Assembly: GCA_027858455.1 (NCBI GenBank)
Contig: JAQICQ010000182.1
Span: 1 to 6,585, forward strand
Direction of reading: 5' to 3'
Source: Elusimicrobiota bacterium
GTDB lineage: Bacteria; CG03; SLGR01; JAGXOG01
Length of the DNA: 6,585 bases
Shown here: piece after piece, positions 1 to 5,440 of the stretch
How positions within the stretch are numbered: the first letter of the stretch is position 1
Layout of the letters: each line of letters starts with the position of its first letter
The notes under the pieces: generated by a model
Databases searched by the model: none
Seen by the model: only the letters and a program-made list of their open reading frames with translations
Told to the model about the DNA's origin: nothing
Translations under genes and position numbers: made by a program

Positions 1-966
1 CCTGCAAAGAAATTTGTTATATCGTTTCAGCATTTCATACAGCCCGGGCAAGAGATATTTAACCGAAGCTGAAACGTCGAGATAAAGATGAACCTTACTT
101 CTGTTTCCAGATTCTTTAAAATACAAAGGCCAAATATTCTGCGACAAGCACAGAAGATCTTTTTTATGTAATTTTAAGGTTTTAGGAACTATTGTATTGT
201 AATAATAATGGTTGTTTGTGGTTGTACTGCCGGCCGCATATTTAAAGATTTGATTTAAACTGACCGAACAGGAAGGTATTTTATTGCTTTTATCAACTAT
301 TTGTTCCGATATGTGCTCCGAAAATTTATTCTCTCCGCCTATCCTCGCTTTTACACCGTCTATAATTGTTTTTGAATACGGTATTTTTTCTAACCTATCA
401 CCATGAGTACCTAAAAAAATCACATCTGTATTCCATGATATACGTTGATTAAAGAAAATTATTAAATCATCCAGTGTGATTCCTATATCTTGATCTGTCC
501 ACAAAAGATTATAGATTCTTATTTCCCCTTCTCCCTTTGGATTTGACCCCGGCCGCAGAAACTGCTCAGGGAATCGGTCGGCAGAGTAAAAATCACTGAA
601 AATTTTAGTTAGACGCGGATCCAAACGATGGATCGTGCTGTTAATGATTGCATCCATCCCAAGGTTGACTACGGGCTTAATTATTTTAAATCTGGTGAAA
701 TCCCTATAAAACCCGTGAAAAATCTCGTGCAATAACACCCCTGCGAATTTATACGGATAATCACATACTTTAAAAAACTCGGGACTGAACTTTATACTGT
801 ATCCATTTTTCCCTTTGCTTATATGAGCTGTTTTGGCCTCATCATCTAATTTGACTTCGGATAGACTTAAAATTTCCGCCAGGACCGGACTTATATCCAA
901 TAGATCAAATATCGTTATAGCCTGGTTTAAAAGATAATTTAACCGTTTATTTTTTGCTGTATTCAT
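1..966 (-). CDS. DUF2201-like protein: HExxH metallopeptidase-like domain plus VWA (MIDAS) domain, C-terminus off the window
   Basis: I translated this open frame by hand: 322 codons run without a stop from ATG at 966 to the left edge, so the C-terminus is missing. Residues 78-87 read LLHEIFHGFY, an HExxH zinc-binding motif (H80, E81, H84). Residues 294-303 read LYLDVSASVK, the DxSxS metal-ion-dependent adhesion site of VWA domains (D297, S299, S301). An N-terminal metallopeptidase-like domain followed by a VWA-like domain is the architecture of the DUF2201 family, commonly encoded beside a MoxR ATPase. The start overlaps the end of the ATPase gene by 20 bases. No good Shine-Dalgarno lies at normal spacing, so translation is probably coupled. 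As in other MoxR-VWA pairs, the VWA protein is expected to be the adaptor or partner of the ATPase in the cytoplasm; the substrate is unknown. Family assignment is confident; whether the HExxH site is catalytic is not. Confidence 0.85.
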   Translation of the reverse strand, partial: MNTAKNKRLNYLLNQAITIFDLLDISPVLAEILSLSEVKLDDEAKTAHISKGKNGYSIKFSPEFFKVCDYPYKFAGVLLHEIFHGFYRDFTRFKIIKPVVNLGMDAIINSTIHRLDPRLTKIFSDFYSADRFPEQFLRPGSNPKGEGEIRIYNLLWTDQDIGITLDDLIIFFNQRISWNTDVIFLGTHGDRLEKIPYSKTIIDGVKARIGGENKFSEHISEQIVDKSNKIPSCSVSLNQIFKYAAGSTTTNNHYYYNTIVPKTLKLHKKDLLCLSQNIWPLYFKESGNRSKVHLYLDVSASVKYLLPGLYEMLKRYNKFLCR

Positions 967-2377
967 CGTAAATTTGTTTCAGCCTTTTTCTCCCGTCTAA
1001 TAAAAATTGACGGACTTTTTTATCTATTTGTCGGCACTGGGCATCATTGTTTCCCAGTTTCCCACCGAGGGTATTAGCTATATAGTCTATTTTCATCTCT
1101 AAATTTTTATTGCCCGGTGTGATAAATATTTTTAAGTCATCCATATCTTTGATTTTTTTGTTTTTAACCAAAAAATATTCATATAGCTTATTCTTCAGAC
1201 CCTTTAATATTTCTACTCTAATAACCTCTGAAAGAGGTGAACTCTTAATCAGGCAAAACGGTGCCAGCAGTAACGGGACTAAAATACTTTCTATTTTATC
1301 GCTTGCATCTAATAAATGATTCAGCACCTTTCTCTTTTCAAAAATTGACAGCTCGCCTTTTATAAGGAATTCTATTTTCTCTATAGAGTCGCTCCGGTAT
1401 AATTTCATTACAAAACTGTTTTTTATAGCTGATTTTGTTAGGCTATGAGCAGCCTCAAATTGCACCTCCCCTATAGACTGCTCACTTCCGCCTATATCCC
1501 AGGGTATGGAATATTTTATTGCCTGACGCATAATTTCAGTTATATTTTCCACATCCCGCCCGGTTTTAGTTTTTAGTACCGACAGGTAGCTCAAAGAATT
1601 TCTGTATATCATCTTCATCCTTCTTCCGTCTAATTCGTAACCGTTTTCGTTGCTTAACACCCTCTGCAAATTTATTAGATAACATTTAATGAATTCACCG
1701 TATTCTTTTTCTATTCGGCCGTATTTTGTAGCAGCCCTGCGTAAAAATTTTTGGAGAACGTTTGTTCCGGATTGAACGTCTTTGTCGGTTTGTGCTTCCT
1801 TCCAGTAAGACAGACCGGGAGCATTTACTGCGTTTTTCAAATCAAGAAGTTTATTAAGATCTTCATCCTTCATATCCGAAGCGCAAGGCACAGGTATAAA
1901 AAACGAGAATTTACCGGTAAACGCCGGATCAAGCGGCTCTGTGGCGAAATATTGGGAGCCTTGATTCATAGCCGCCCAGACAAAGACTAACTCTTCAAGA
2001 GGTTGTCCCATCAACTGACGGGGCAAATTTAATAGCTCAATCAATTGATTCTGTAAATTCAGATGACTGCGATTAACTTCATCAATCATTAAAAATTTAC
2101 GGTCTGTTAAAGGCGAATTGACATACTCTAACTTGCCTTCGGATAGACTCCGGGGATTGTAAAATCCTATTAAATCGGAAATTTGAGCTGTGCAAGCGTT
2201 AATTATCGTAAATTTTATATCCATTGCTTTTGCAATCCGGCTTACCGCAAAATTTTTGCCGCTGCCTTTTTCTCCTACAAGCAACAAATTACCGCCCGTT
2301 AAAAGCGCCGCCAACAGATAATCTTCAACAGGCTCCCAACCGTATATATTCAACCGATGAAATATTTTATCAATCAT
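947..2377 (-). CDS. MoxR-family AAA+ ATPase (AAA_5 type)
   Basis: This is a 476-residue MoxR-type AAA+ ATPase, counted from ATG at 2377. Walker A is GEKGSGKN (residues 35-42). Walker B is FLMIDEVNR (85-93, with D89 and E90). The sensor-1 segment WAAMNQG has N138, and an alpha-helical lid with GRR at 251-253 is the likely sensor 2. In the usual LDRF motif the arginine is replaced: here the segment reads DPAFTGKF (residues 150-157). The frame stays open upstream to 2458, but ATG 2377 is preferred: it has GAAGAAGG five bases upstream, and the upstream stretch belongs to another small gene in a different frame. Such ATPases work with VWA-domain proteins as chaperone-like remodelling machines, and a VWA protein follows directly with a 20-base overlap. 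The C-terminal ~180 residues are not recognisable to me and may bind the partner. Confidence 0.9.
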   Translation of the reverse strand: MIDKIFHRLNIYGWEPVEDYLLAALLTGGNLLLVGEKGSGKNFAVSRIAKAMDIKFTIINACTAQISDLIGFYNPRSLSEGKLEYVNSPLTDRKFLMIDEVNRSHLNLQNQLIELLNLPRQLMGQPLEELVFVWAAMNQGSQYFATEPLDPAFTGKFSFFIPVPCASDMKDEDLNKLLDLKNAVNAPGLSYWKEAQTDKDVQSGTNVLQKFLRRAATKYGRIEKEYGEFIKCYLINLQRVLSNENGYELDGRRMKMIYRNSLSYLSVLKTKTGRDVENITEIMRQAIKYSIPWDIGGSEQSIGEVQFEAAHSLTKSAIKNSFVMKLYRSDSIEKIEFLIKGELSIFEKRKVLNHLLDASDKIESILVPLLLAPFCLIKSSPLSEVIRVEILKGLKNKLYEYFLVKNKKIKDMDDLKIFITPGNKNLEMKIDYIANTLGGKLGNNDAQCRQIDKKVRQFLLDGRKRLKQIYDEYSKK

Positions 2378-2543
2378 TTTTTCCTTCTTCTTTATTTTTT
2401 TGTTCCTTAACTCTTGCCGGTAATTTTTCCCCGCCCAGCAAGCATGATTTTTTCTCAACGTTTTTTTTCATATCTAAGTTATAAGGAAAAAAGAAATATT
2501 CACACCTCCACCACTCATCTTTACGGTTTTTTGTCATAACCAT
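2370..2543 (-). CDS. Small protein (57 aa) with CxxFxFP and KSCLLGxxKLPxR motifs, copy B
   Basis: This short gene is easy to miss because a longer frame of the ATPase overlaps it. It starts at ATG 2543, one base after the SSB stop codon, and ends in TGA at 2370, overlapping the ATPase start by eight bases. It matches the 60-residue protein at 3458-3640. Both begin M-x-x-T-K; both have C-x2-F-x-F-P (C14 to P20 here) and KSCLLGxxKLPxR (K32 to R44 here); both end in a lysine/glutamate-rich tail. Conservation at protein level in two separate copies shows it is a real gene and supports the 2543 start rather than the internal ATGs. The N-terminus is aromatic (WW, FFF), the C-terminus is very basic, and there is no signal peptide. 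I do not recognise the family. Its position between SSB and MoxR suggests a nucleic-acid or ATPase adaptor, which is only an inference. Confidence 0.75.
   Translation of the reverse strand: MVMTKNRKDEWWRCEYFFFPYNLDMKKNVEKKSCLLGGEKLPARVKEQKNKEEGKND
2383..2390 (-). promoter_or_regulatory. Shine-Dalgarno site that sets the ATPase start
   Basis: On the minus strand GAAGAAGG is followed by five A's and ATG at 2377. This is the only good ribosome binding site near the 5' end of the ATPase frame. It lies inside the tail of the 57-residue gene, whose stop codon overlaps the ATPase start (ATGATTGA), a typical coupling arrangement. Confidence 0.75.
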
Positions 2544-2544
2544 T

Positions 2545-2898
2545 TTATTTGCTCGTCCGCACAGGCGAATGCTCCCACATGTTGATTTTGCTCGCTACCA
2601 ACTGAACAATACAGTAATTGTTCTCCTTATGTTTTTTATTAAATCCTTGCCAGTTGAACGTTTCGAGCTGACCTTTAACCATAACTTCCATTCCCTGAGT
2701 CAGAAAACGATGAAACTTTTGAGCATACGTTCCGTAAATCTGTACCGGCATGGAATAAGATTTTTTTACGAGAGTTTCTCCGGAGAAAAAATCGTTCTCC
2801 ACCTTTACCCATATAGTTATACAGTATGCGCCCGAACATGTTTTTTTAAACCCTGACTTTTTATCTACTTCACCGATTATCTGAAAATTACTGTACAT
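2545..2898 (-). CDS. Divergent single-stranded DNA-binding protein (OB fold), copy B
   Basis: This is a 117-residue SSB-like protein. The pattern fits a bacterial/phage SSB OB fold: an N-terminal FQIIGEVDKK strand, a central KKSYSMPVQIYGTYAQKF, then GMEVMVKGQLETFNW (about residues 69-83), and a final strand IVQLVASKINMW. It is paralogous to the protein at 3671-4033, with the same order of conserved positions: F-x-I-x-G, KK, P-V, the K-F-x3-L-x2-G-M motif and the closing A-x-K-I. The protein stops soon after the OB fold (ending PVRTSK) and lacks the acidic DDxPF-like tip with which housekeeping SSBs recruit partners. The start is secure: AAAGGAGG lies six bases before ATG 2898. It presumably coats single-stranded DNA during replication, recombination or transfer of the element. 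Confidence 0.82.
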   Translation of the reverse strand: MYSNFQIIGEVDKKSGFKKTCSGAYCITIWVKVENDFFSGETLVKKSYSMPVQIYGTYAQKFHRFLTQGMEVMVKGQLETFNWQGFNKKHKENNYCIVQLVASKINMWEHSPVRTSK

Positions 2899-2904
2899 AA
2901 CTTA

Positions 2905-2912
2905 CCTCCTTT
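2905..2912 (-). promoter_or_regulatory. Strong Shine-Dalgarno of the SSB copy B gene
   Basis: Minus-strand AAAGGAGG stands six bases before ATG 2898. The same AAAGGAGG follows the equivalent spacer in the other module (4387-4394), where it now precedes the endonuclease gene instead of an SSB gene. Confidence 0.8.
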
Positions 2913-2952
2913 TTTTCCTGCCGCCTTCTTCTATTTAATAATACTACAACGG
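2913..2952 (-). repeat. Sigma-to-SSB spacer, copy B
   Basis: This is the partner of the spacer at 4427-4460: TTGTAGTA, an AT-rich stretch with AAATA, then GGCAGGAAAA on the minus strand. Here the strong Shine-Dalgarno of SSB copy B follows at once, with no hairpin and no endonuclease gene, which probably represents the ancestral arrangement. Confidence 0.5.
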
Positions 2953-2978
2953 TAACTGCGAATTTTCCCACGGAATGT

Positions 2979-3497
2979 TTAATTTTTATTATTATAATGT
3001 CTTTTAACTAACTTTACGGCAGCTTTTATAATTCGCTGGATGGTACTGGATGAACTGTTAAGTTTTTCAGCTATTTCATTTAATTTGAATCCCTGACAGT
3101 GGAGTTTTATAATCCGAGCCGCTAATGGATGCAGTTCTTTATCACCAGATTTTTCTTCTAATAAACCAATTATATCGCTCTTCAAAAGAGATTGTTTCCA
3201 TTCTTCTGCATAAATCTCATCCGCCAAAACATCTTCTAAGTGAACCGTATTCCCACCATCGTATGTCGCAACAGTTTCGGATAATGATATAATTTTACCG
3301 GTTGCTAATTTTTTTAATTCTTTATCATTTTCTTTTTTATATTCTTCCTGAAGTTCCTTATATCTTCTATAATCTCGTTTGTTCTCCCTAAAACTTTTAT
3401 ACGTATGCTGAGCGAACAGGAGCTCGACTTCGTAGGCTATCTTTACCCGACAATATTTTAAGAATTTTGTGCTATATCCTTTTCTTCCGGTTTTTCT
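2979..3497 (-). pseudogene. Sigma-70-like factor, N-terminally truncated paralogue without a start codon
   Basis: The frame is open for 172 residues, from just after a TAA at 3498-3500 to the stop at 2979. It aligns with residues ~80-245 of the intact sigma-like factor at 4486-5235. YSTKFLKYCRVKIAYEV matches YKTDFCDYARRKINYEI (region 2.3/2.4-like), SLSETVATYDGGNTVHLEDVL matches the region 3-like SLSETVKVFGDGNQKTYEDIL, and the C-terminal helix-turn-helix LNEIAEKLNSSSSTIQRI matches region 4. The first ~79 residues, including the core-binding half of region 2, are absent, and the small gene 3458-3640 occupies that place in another frame. No ATG, GTG or TTG occurs before TTG 3227, which would give only an 82-residue region-4 protein with no Shine-Dalgarno. 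Most likely a deletion product. The lack of stops, despite strong divergence from its paralogue, leaves open expression as the short form or by -1 frameshifting. Confidence 0.72.
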
Positions 3498-3640
3498 TTA
3501 TTTTTTCTTTTCGGCAGTTTCTTCGACCCCAGGAGACAGGACTTTGATTTTGAAAGTTCTATTGCCTGCCCAATCGGGGGCAACGGAAAAATAAAATTCT
3601 GGCAAAGATATTGGAAAACCTTACCCTTAGTTCTTGCCAT
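3458..3640 (-). CDS. Small protein (60 aa) with CxxFxFP and KSCLLGxxKLPxR motifs, copy A
   Basis: This is a 60-residue basic protein, paralogue of the 57-residue protein at 2370-2543. C13-x2-F-x-F-P19 and K33-S-C-L-L-G38 then KKLPKR (40-45) are shared, and the start MARTK lines up with MVMTK. The spacing between the two motifs differs by about two residues. The segment FIFPLPPIGQA is apolar but too short to be a clear membrane helix. A Shine-Dalgarno-like AAGGA sits shortly before ATG 3640, and the gene begins 30 bases after the SSB-like gene ends. Its last ~38 bases overlap, in another frame, the sigma-like remnant. Conservation of two motifs in two copies, always directly after an SSB gene, argues for a role tied to the SSB. 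The function is unknown and I know of no named family. Confidence 0.72.
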   Translation of the reverse strand: MARTKGKVFQYLCQNFIFPLPPIGQAIELSKSKSCLLGSKKLPKRKNKEKPEEKDIAQNS

Positions 3641-3670
3641 ATCTTTTCCTTATGCTGTTAACTTCGAAAT

Positions 3671-4033
3671 TCATCCTTTTAAGATATCTACCCTGCCTAT
3701 GCGGCCGTGAAATTTGATTTTTGTAGCGCATAAACAGAGCGCTTTAAAAGATCTATATCCTTTATGTGTCTTATAATGCCAACGAGCGATCTCAATACGG
3801 CCGGCGATGGTGACGGACATTCCTTTTTCAAGAAACTTAACCCATTGTTTATACTTTTCCTTCAATTTCACAGGTATTACCCGGATTTTAGTTTCAATAT
3901 GTTGGGGCATTACCACATCCTCCCGGATTATCACCATCACAACTCCGTATTTGCTCCCCTTGAGCGAACCTTTTATTATCGGTTTTTTTGCAAGTTGTCC
4001 GGTAATCTCGAATTGTGCCCTGTCCATAATCAT
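3671..4033 (-). CDS. Divergent single-stranded DNA-binding protein (OB fold), copy A
   Basis: This is a 120-residue protein with an SSB-like OB-fold layout: AQFEITGQLAKKP near the N-terminus, TKIRVIPVKLKEKY in the middle, then WVKFLEKGMSVTIAGRIEIA (about residues 64-83) and a final ALCLCATKIKF strand. It is paralogous to the SSB at 2545-2898 but lacks some aromatic residues and has a more basic middle. It also lacks an acidic C-terminal tip and ends GRVDILKG. The start ATG 4033 overlaps the TGA of the preceding endonuclease-like gene as ATGA, with no good Shine-Dalgarno, so translation is probably coupled to that gene. ATG 4027 is an alternative start. In the other module the SSB has its own AGGAGG site, so this copy seems to have lost its site when the endonuclease gene entered. 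The SSB call rests mainly on similarity to its paralogue. Confidence 0.7.
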   Translation of the reverse strand: MIMDRAQFEITGQLAKKPIIKGSLKGSKYGVVMVIIREDVVMPQHIETKIRVIPVKLKEKYKQWVKFLEKGMSVTIAGRIEIARWHYKTHKGYRSFKALCLCATKIKFHGRIGRVDILKG

Positions 4034-4356
4034 TTCTTTTGAAATCTTTTTAAATCGTATCTAATTTTTTTCTTCTGACTTTTAAGAGCCAGGAGTGCCT
4101 TTGACTTTTTGACAATCAGATATTTAATTATCTGATTAAGAATCCCTTCAATCTGAGTCCGGCCGGAAAAACTAATATAATAGACATCCAAGTTTTTCCA
4201 TTTATCCGAGTCCTTTTTGACCTTGTGAAACGTTAAATCCAATCCGGTTATTTCTATAAACCGCTGCAACAGTTTTTTGTTGCTATTATATAGAGCGCAG
4301 CTCCAGTACCCGCCAGACCTCTTAAAAATAGAACCGTCTGTATCAATTACTAACAC
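4030..4356 (-). CDS. LAGLIDADG-type homing endonuclease-like protein, N-terminus probably damaged by a frameshift/deletion
   Basis: From GTG 4356 the frame encodes 108 residues. VIDTDGSI (3-10) matches the end of a LAGLIDADG helix, LYNSNKKLLQRFIEITG (22-38) the usual N-x-N-x2-L-L segment, and YISFSGR followed by IIKYLIVKKSKALLAL (76-91) the typical C-terminal half. A basic tail follows. Single-motif LAGLIDADG proteins normally have a full helix and some residues before it; here the helix starts almost at residue 1. A perfect AAAGGAGG (4387-4394) instead precedes GTG 4382, which opens MRKFTEAEKC and then hits TAG at 4350-4352. FTEAEKC resembles the stretch before LAGLIDADG helices, so a small deletion of frame-changing length has probably removed the first part of the helix. 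An in-frame TGA blocks any longer start. The gene overlaps SSB copy A by ATGA. Either a decayed homing gene or a short form kept for translational coupling. Confidence 0.68.
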   Translation of the reverse strand: MLVIDTDGSIFKRSGGYWSCALYNSNKKLLQRFIEITGLDLTFHKVKKDSDKWKNLDVYYISFSGRTQIEGILNQIIKYLIVKKSKALLALKSQKKKIRYDLKRFQKK

Positions 4357-4386
4357 TTCTCAGCTTCTGTAAACTTCCTCACTTAA

Positions 4387-4394
4387 CCTCCTTT
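4387..4394 (-). promoter_or_regulatory. Strong Shine-Dalgarno in front of the broken endonuclease start
   Basis: Minus-strand AAAGGAGG, then TTAA and GTG 4382. It drives a 10-residue frame (MRKFTEAEKC) that looks like the original N-terminus of the LAGLIDADG protein and runs into TAG. The true 108-residue frame begins downstream without its own good site. Confidence 0.65.
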
Positions 4395-4425
4395 GGGGGC
4401 AGAAACGCCATCGGTCTCCGCCCCC
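4395..4425 (-). promoter_or_regulatory. GC-rich hairpin directly before the endonuclease ribosome binding site
   Basis: Six-base arms GGGGGC (4395-4400) and GCCCCC (4420-4425) can pair. AGA/TCT (4401-4403 with 4415-4417) extends the stem across a two-base bulge. There is no T-run after it on the minus strand, so it is not a standard intrinsic terminator. It ends at the base before the AAAGGAGG site. The equivalent spacer in the other module has no such hairpin, so it was gained here or lost there. It might protect or process the mRNA, mask translation, or mark the edge of the inserted endonuclease gene. Confidence 0.55.
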
Positions 4426-4426
4426 G

Positions 4427-4460
4427 TTTTCCCTGCCTCTGTTATTTACTACTACAATGC
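4427..4460 (-). repeat. Sigma-to-SSB spacer, copy A (degenerate duplicate of 2913-2952)
   Basis: On the minus strand this spacer contains TTGTAGTAGTAAATA followed by GGCAGGGAAAA. The spacer before SSB copy B has TTGTAGTATTATTAAATA followed by GGCAGGAAAA. Similarity in non-coding DNA as well as the genes supports duplication of the whole block. The retained TTGTAGTA could also be part of an internal promoter, which I cannot prove. Confidence 0.5.
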
Positions 4461-4485
4461 TTTTTGAAATATTTCCCAAAAAAAA

Positions 4486-5235
4486 TTAATTTTCAGGCGT
4501 CATTCCAAATTTTTTTCTTATAAATTCACGGGCCTCATTTTCGATTCTCGCGACAGAAGATTTGCTGATATTGATTTCCCGCGCTGTCTCTTCCAGAGTC
4601 AGTTTCCCGACGCTCCTATACTCGCCTACTCCGGCTCGGCACTGAAGCACCTGGCTTGCCATCGGATGTATACCTTTGCCGGAAGCTTTCTCTAACGCTT
4701 TAATTATCTCATCAGTAAAAAGAGATGCTTCACTATTTTCTTCGGTTGAATCCGGCAGGATATCTTCATATGTTTTTTGATTTCCGTCTCCAAAAACCTT
4801 AACAGTTTCCGATAGAGATACCTGTCTGCGAGAATGTTTTTTGAGTTTTCCAGTTTTCATATATAGCTCTTTAGCAGCTTTTTGCTGCCGATAGGATTCT
4901 TTATTCTCGCTATATGTCTTGTTCTGATGAAAGGCGAGGTAGGCCGTGATCTCATAATTTATTTTACGTCGGGCATAATCGCAAAAATCCGTTTTATATT
5001 CCTGCTGGTAATCCCTGGCCGCTTTGCACAGACCTTTATTTCCCGCGCTAACCAATTCCATGTGTTCTATACCCATATGAACAGCAGCATAATAATAACG
5101 GCTCATTTCCTGGCATACTAAATAAAGGGCGCCTTCCATAGCTTCCTTTAAACTTTTTTGTTTGATCTTCTGCTTTATTTCTTTTTCCGTTAACTTCAAT
5201 CCATTGACTTTGGAACAATAATTTTTAAATTCCAT
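4486..5235 (-). CDS. Sigma-70-family RNA polymerase sigma factor (divergent, element-encoded type)
   Basis: This 249-residue protein has recognisable sigma-70 parts. Residues ~36-104 resemble region 2: MELVSAGNKGLCKAARDYQ matches the usual DLIQEGNIGLMKAVEKF stretch, and FCDYARRKINYEITAYL is region 2.3/2.4-like. SLSETVKVFGDGNQKTYEDILPD (140-162) is like the region 3 loop of SLD-type factors. Residues ~188-244 are region 4 with the helix-turn-helix LEETAREINISKSSVARIENEAREFIRKKFG. The WW pair typical of promoter melting by housekeeping factors is replaced (ARRKI), so promoter choice probably differs. The start is secure: GGAGG (5242-5246) lies six bases before ATG 5235. It is the first gene of the operon, directly behind an intrinsic terminator, which fits a control gene for the genes downstream and perhaps for itself. 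A truncated paralogue lies at 2979-3497. Confidence 0.85.
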   Translation of the reverse strand: MEFKNYCSKVNGLKLTEKEIKQKIKQKSLKEAMEGALYLVCQEMSRYYYAAVHMGIEHMELVSAGNKGLCKAARDYQQEYKTDFCDYARRKINYEITAYLAFHQNKTYSENKESYRQQKAAKELYMKTGKLKKHSRRQVSLSETVKVFGDGNQKTYEDILPDSTEENSEASLFTDEIIKALEKASGKGIHPMASQVLQCRAGVGEYRSVGKLTLEETAREINISKSSVARIENEAREFIRKKFGMTPEN

Positions 5236-5254
5236 AAAAAACCTCCGGAATAAT

Positions 5255-5298
5255 AAAAAAAGACCCGGCTGATAGATTAATTTCTATACAACCGGGCC
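5255..5298 (-). terminator. Intrinsic terminator in the leader of the sigma operon
   Basis: On the minus strand GGCCCGGTTG (5298-5289) pairs with CAGCCGGGTC (5271-5262). All ten positions pair, two as G-U, and a run of seven U's (5261-5255) follows. On the plus strand the wobble positions become A-C mismatches, so the minus-strand RNA is the functional one. It stands only nine bases before the GGAGG of the sigma gene, so it either ends an upstream transcript or works as an attenuator that must be overcome for operon expression. Confidence 0.75.
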
Positions 5299-5375
5299 TT
5301 TTGCCTATACCTCTGGTCCTGAACGTTAATTTTTAAATAACAGACTCAATATTTAATTTTTATGATTTTTAAATC

Positions 5376-5388
5376 GGGAAGAATTCCC
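5376..5388. promoter_or_regulatory. 13-bp palindrome, possible operator
   Basis: GGGAAGAATTCCC has perfect five-base arms around a three-base centre. It lies about 140 bases upstream of the sigma start and resembles in layout the palindrome at 5441-5453. It could be a regulator-binding site for the operon promoter, which I cannot locate with confidence. Confidence 0.35.
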
Positions 5389-5440
5389 TGTTTGATTTAT
5401 TTAGGTAGGTTTTTTATAGGTTACACAGAAAGGATTAAAC

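Noticed and set aside
2378..2458. 27-residue N-terminal extension of the ATPase (start at 2458)
   Set aside because: A good Shine-Dalgarno stands before ATG 2377, the family homology begins after it, and the stretch is explained by the 57-aa gene in another frame.
3458..3500. Canonical -1 frameshift site linking the 60-aa gene to the sigma remnant
   Set aside because: The A-rich overlap contains no clear X-XXY-YYZ heptamer in the right phase and no obvious downstream stem, so frameshifting is only kept as an open possibility.
3764..4064. Overlapping plus-strand frames across SSB copy A
   Set aside because: They are antisense shadows of the minus-strand gene, without ribosome binding sites or domain features.
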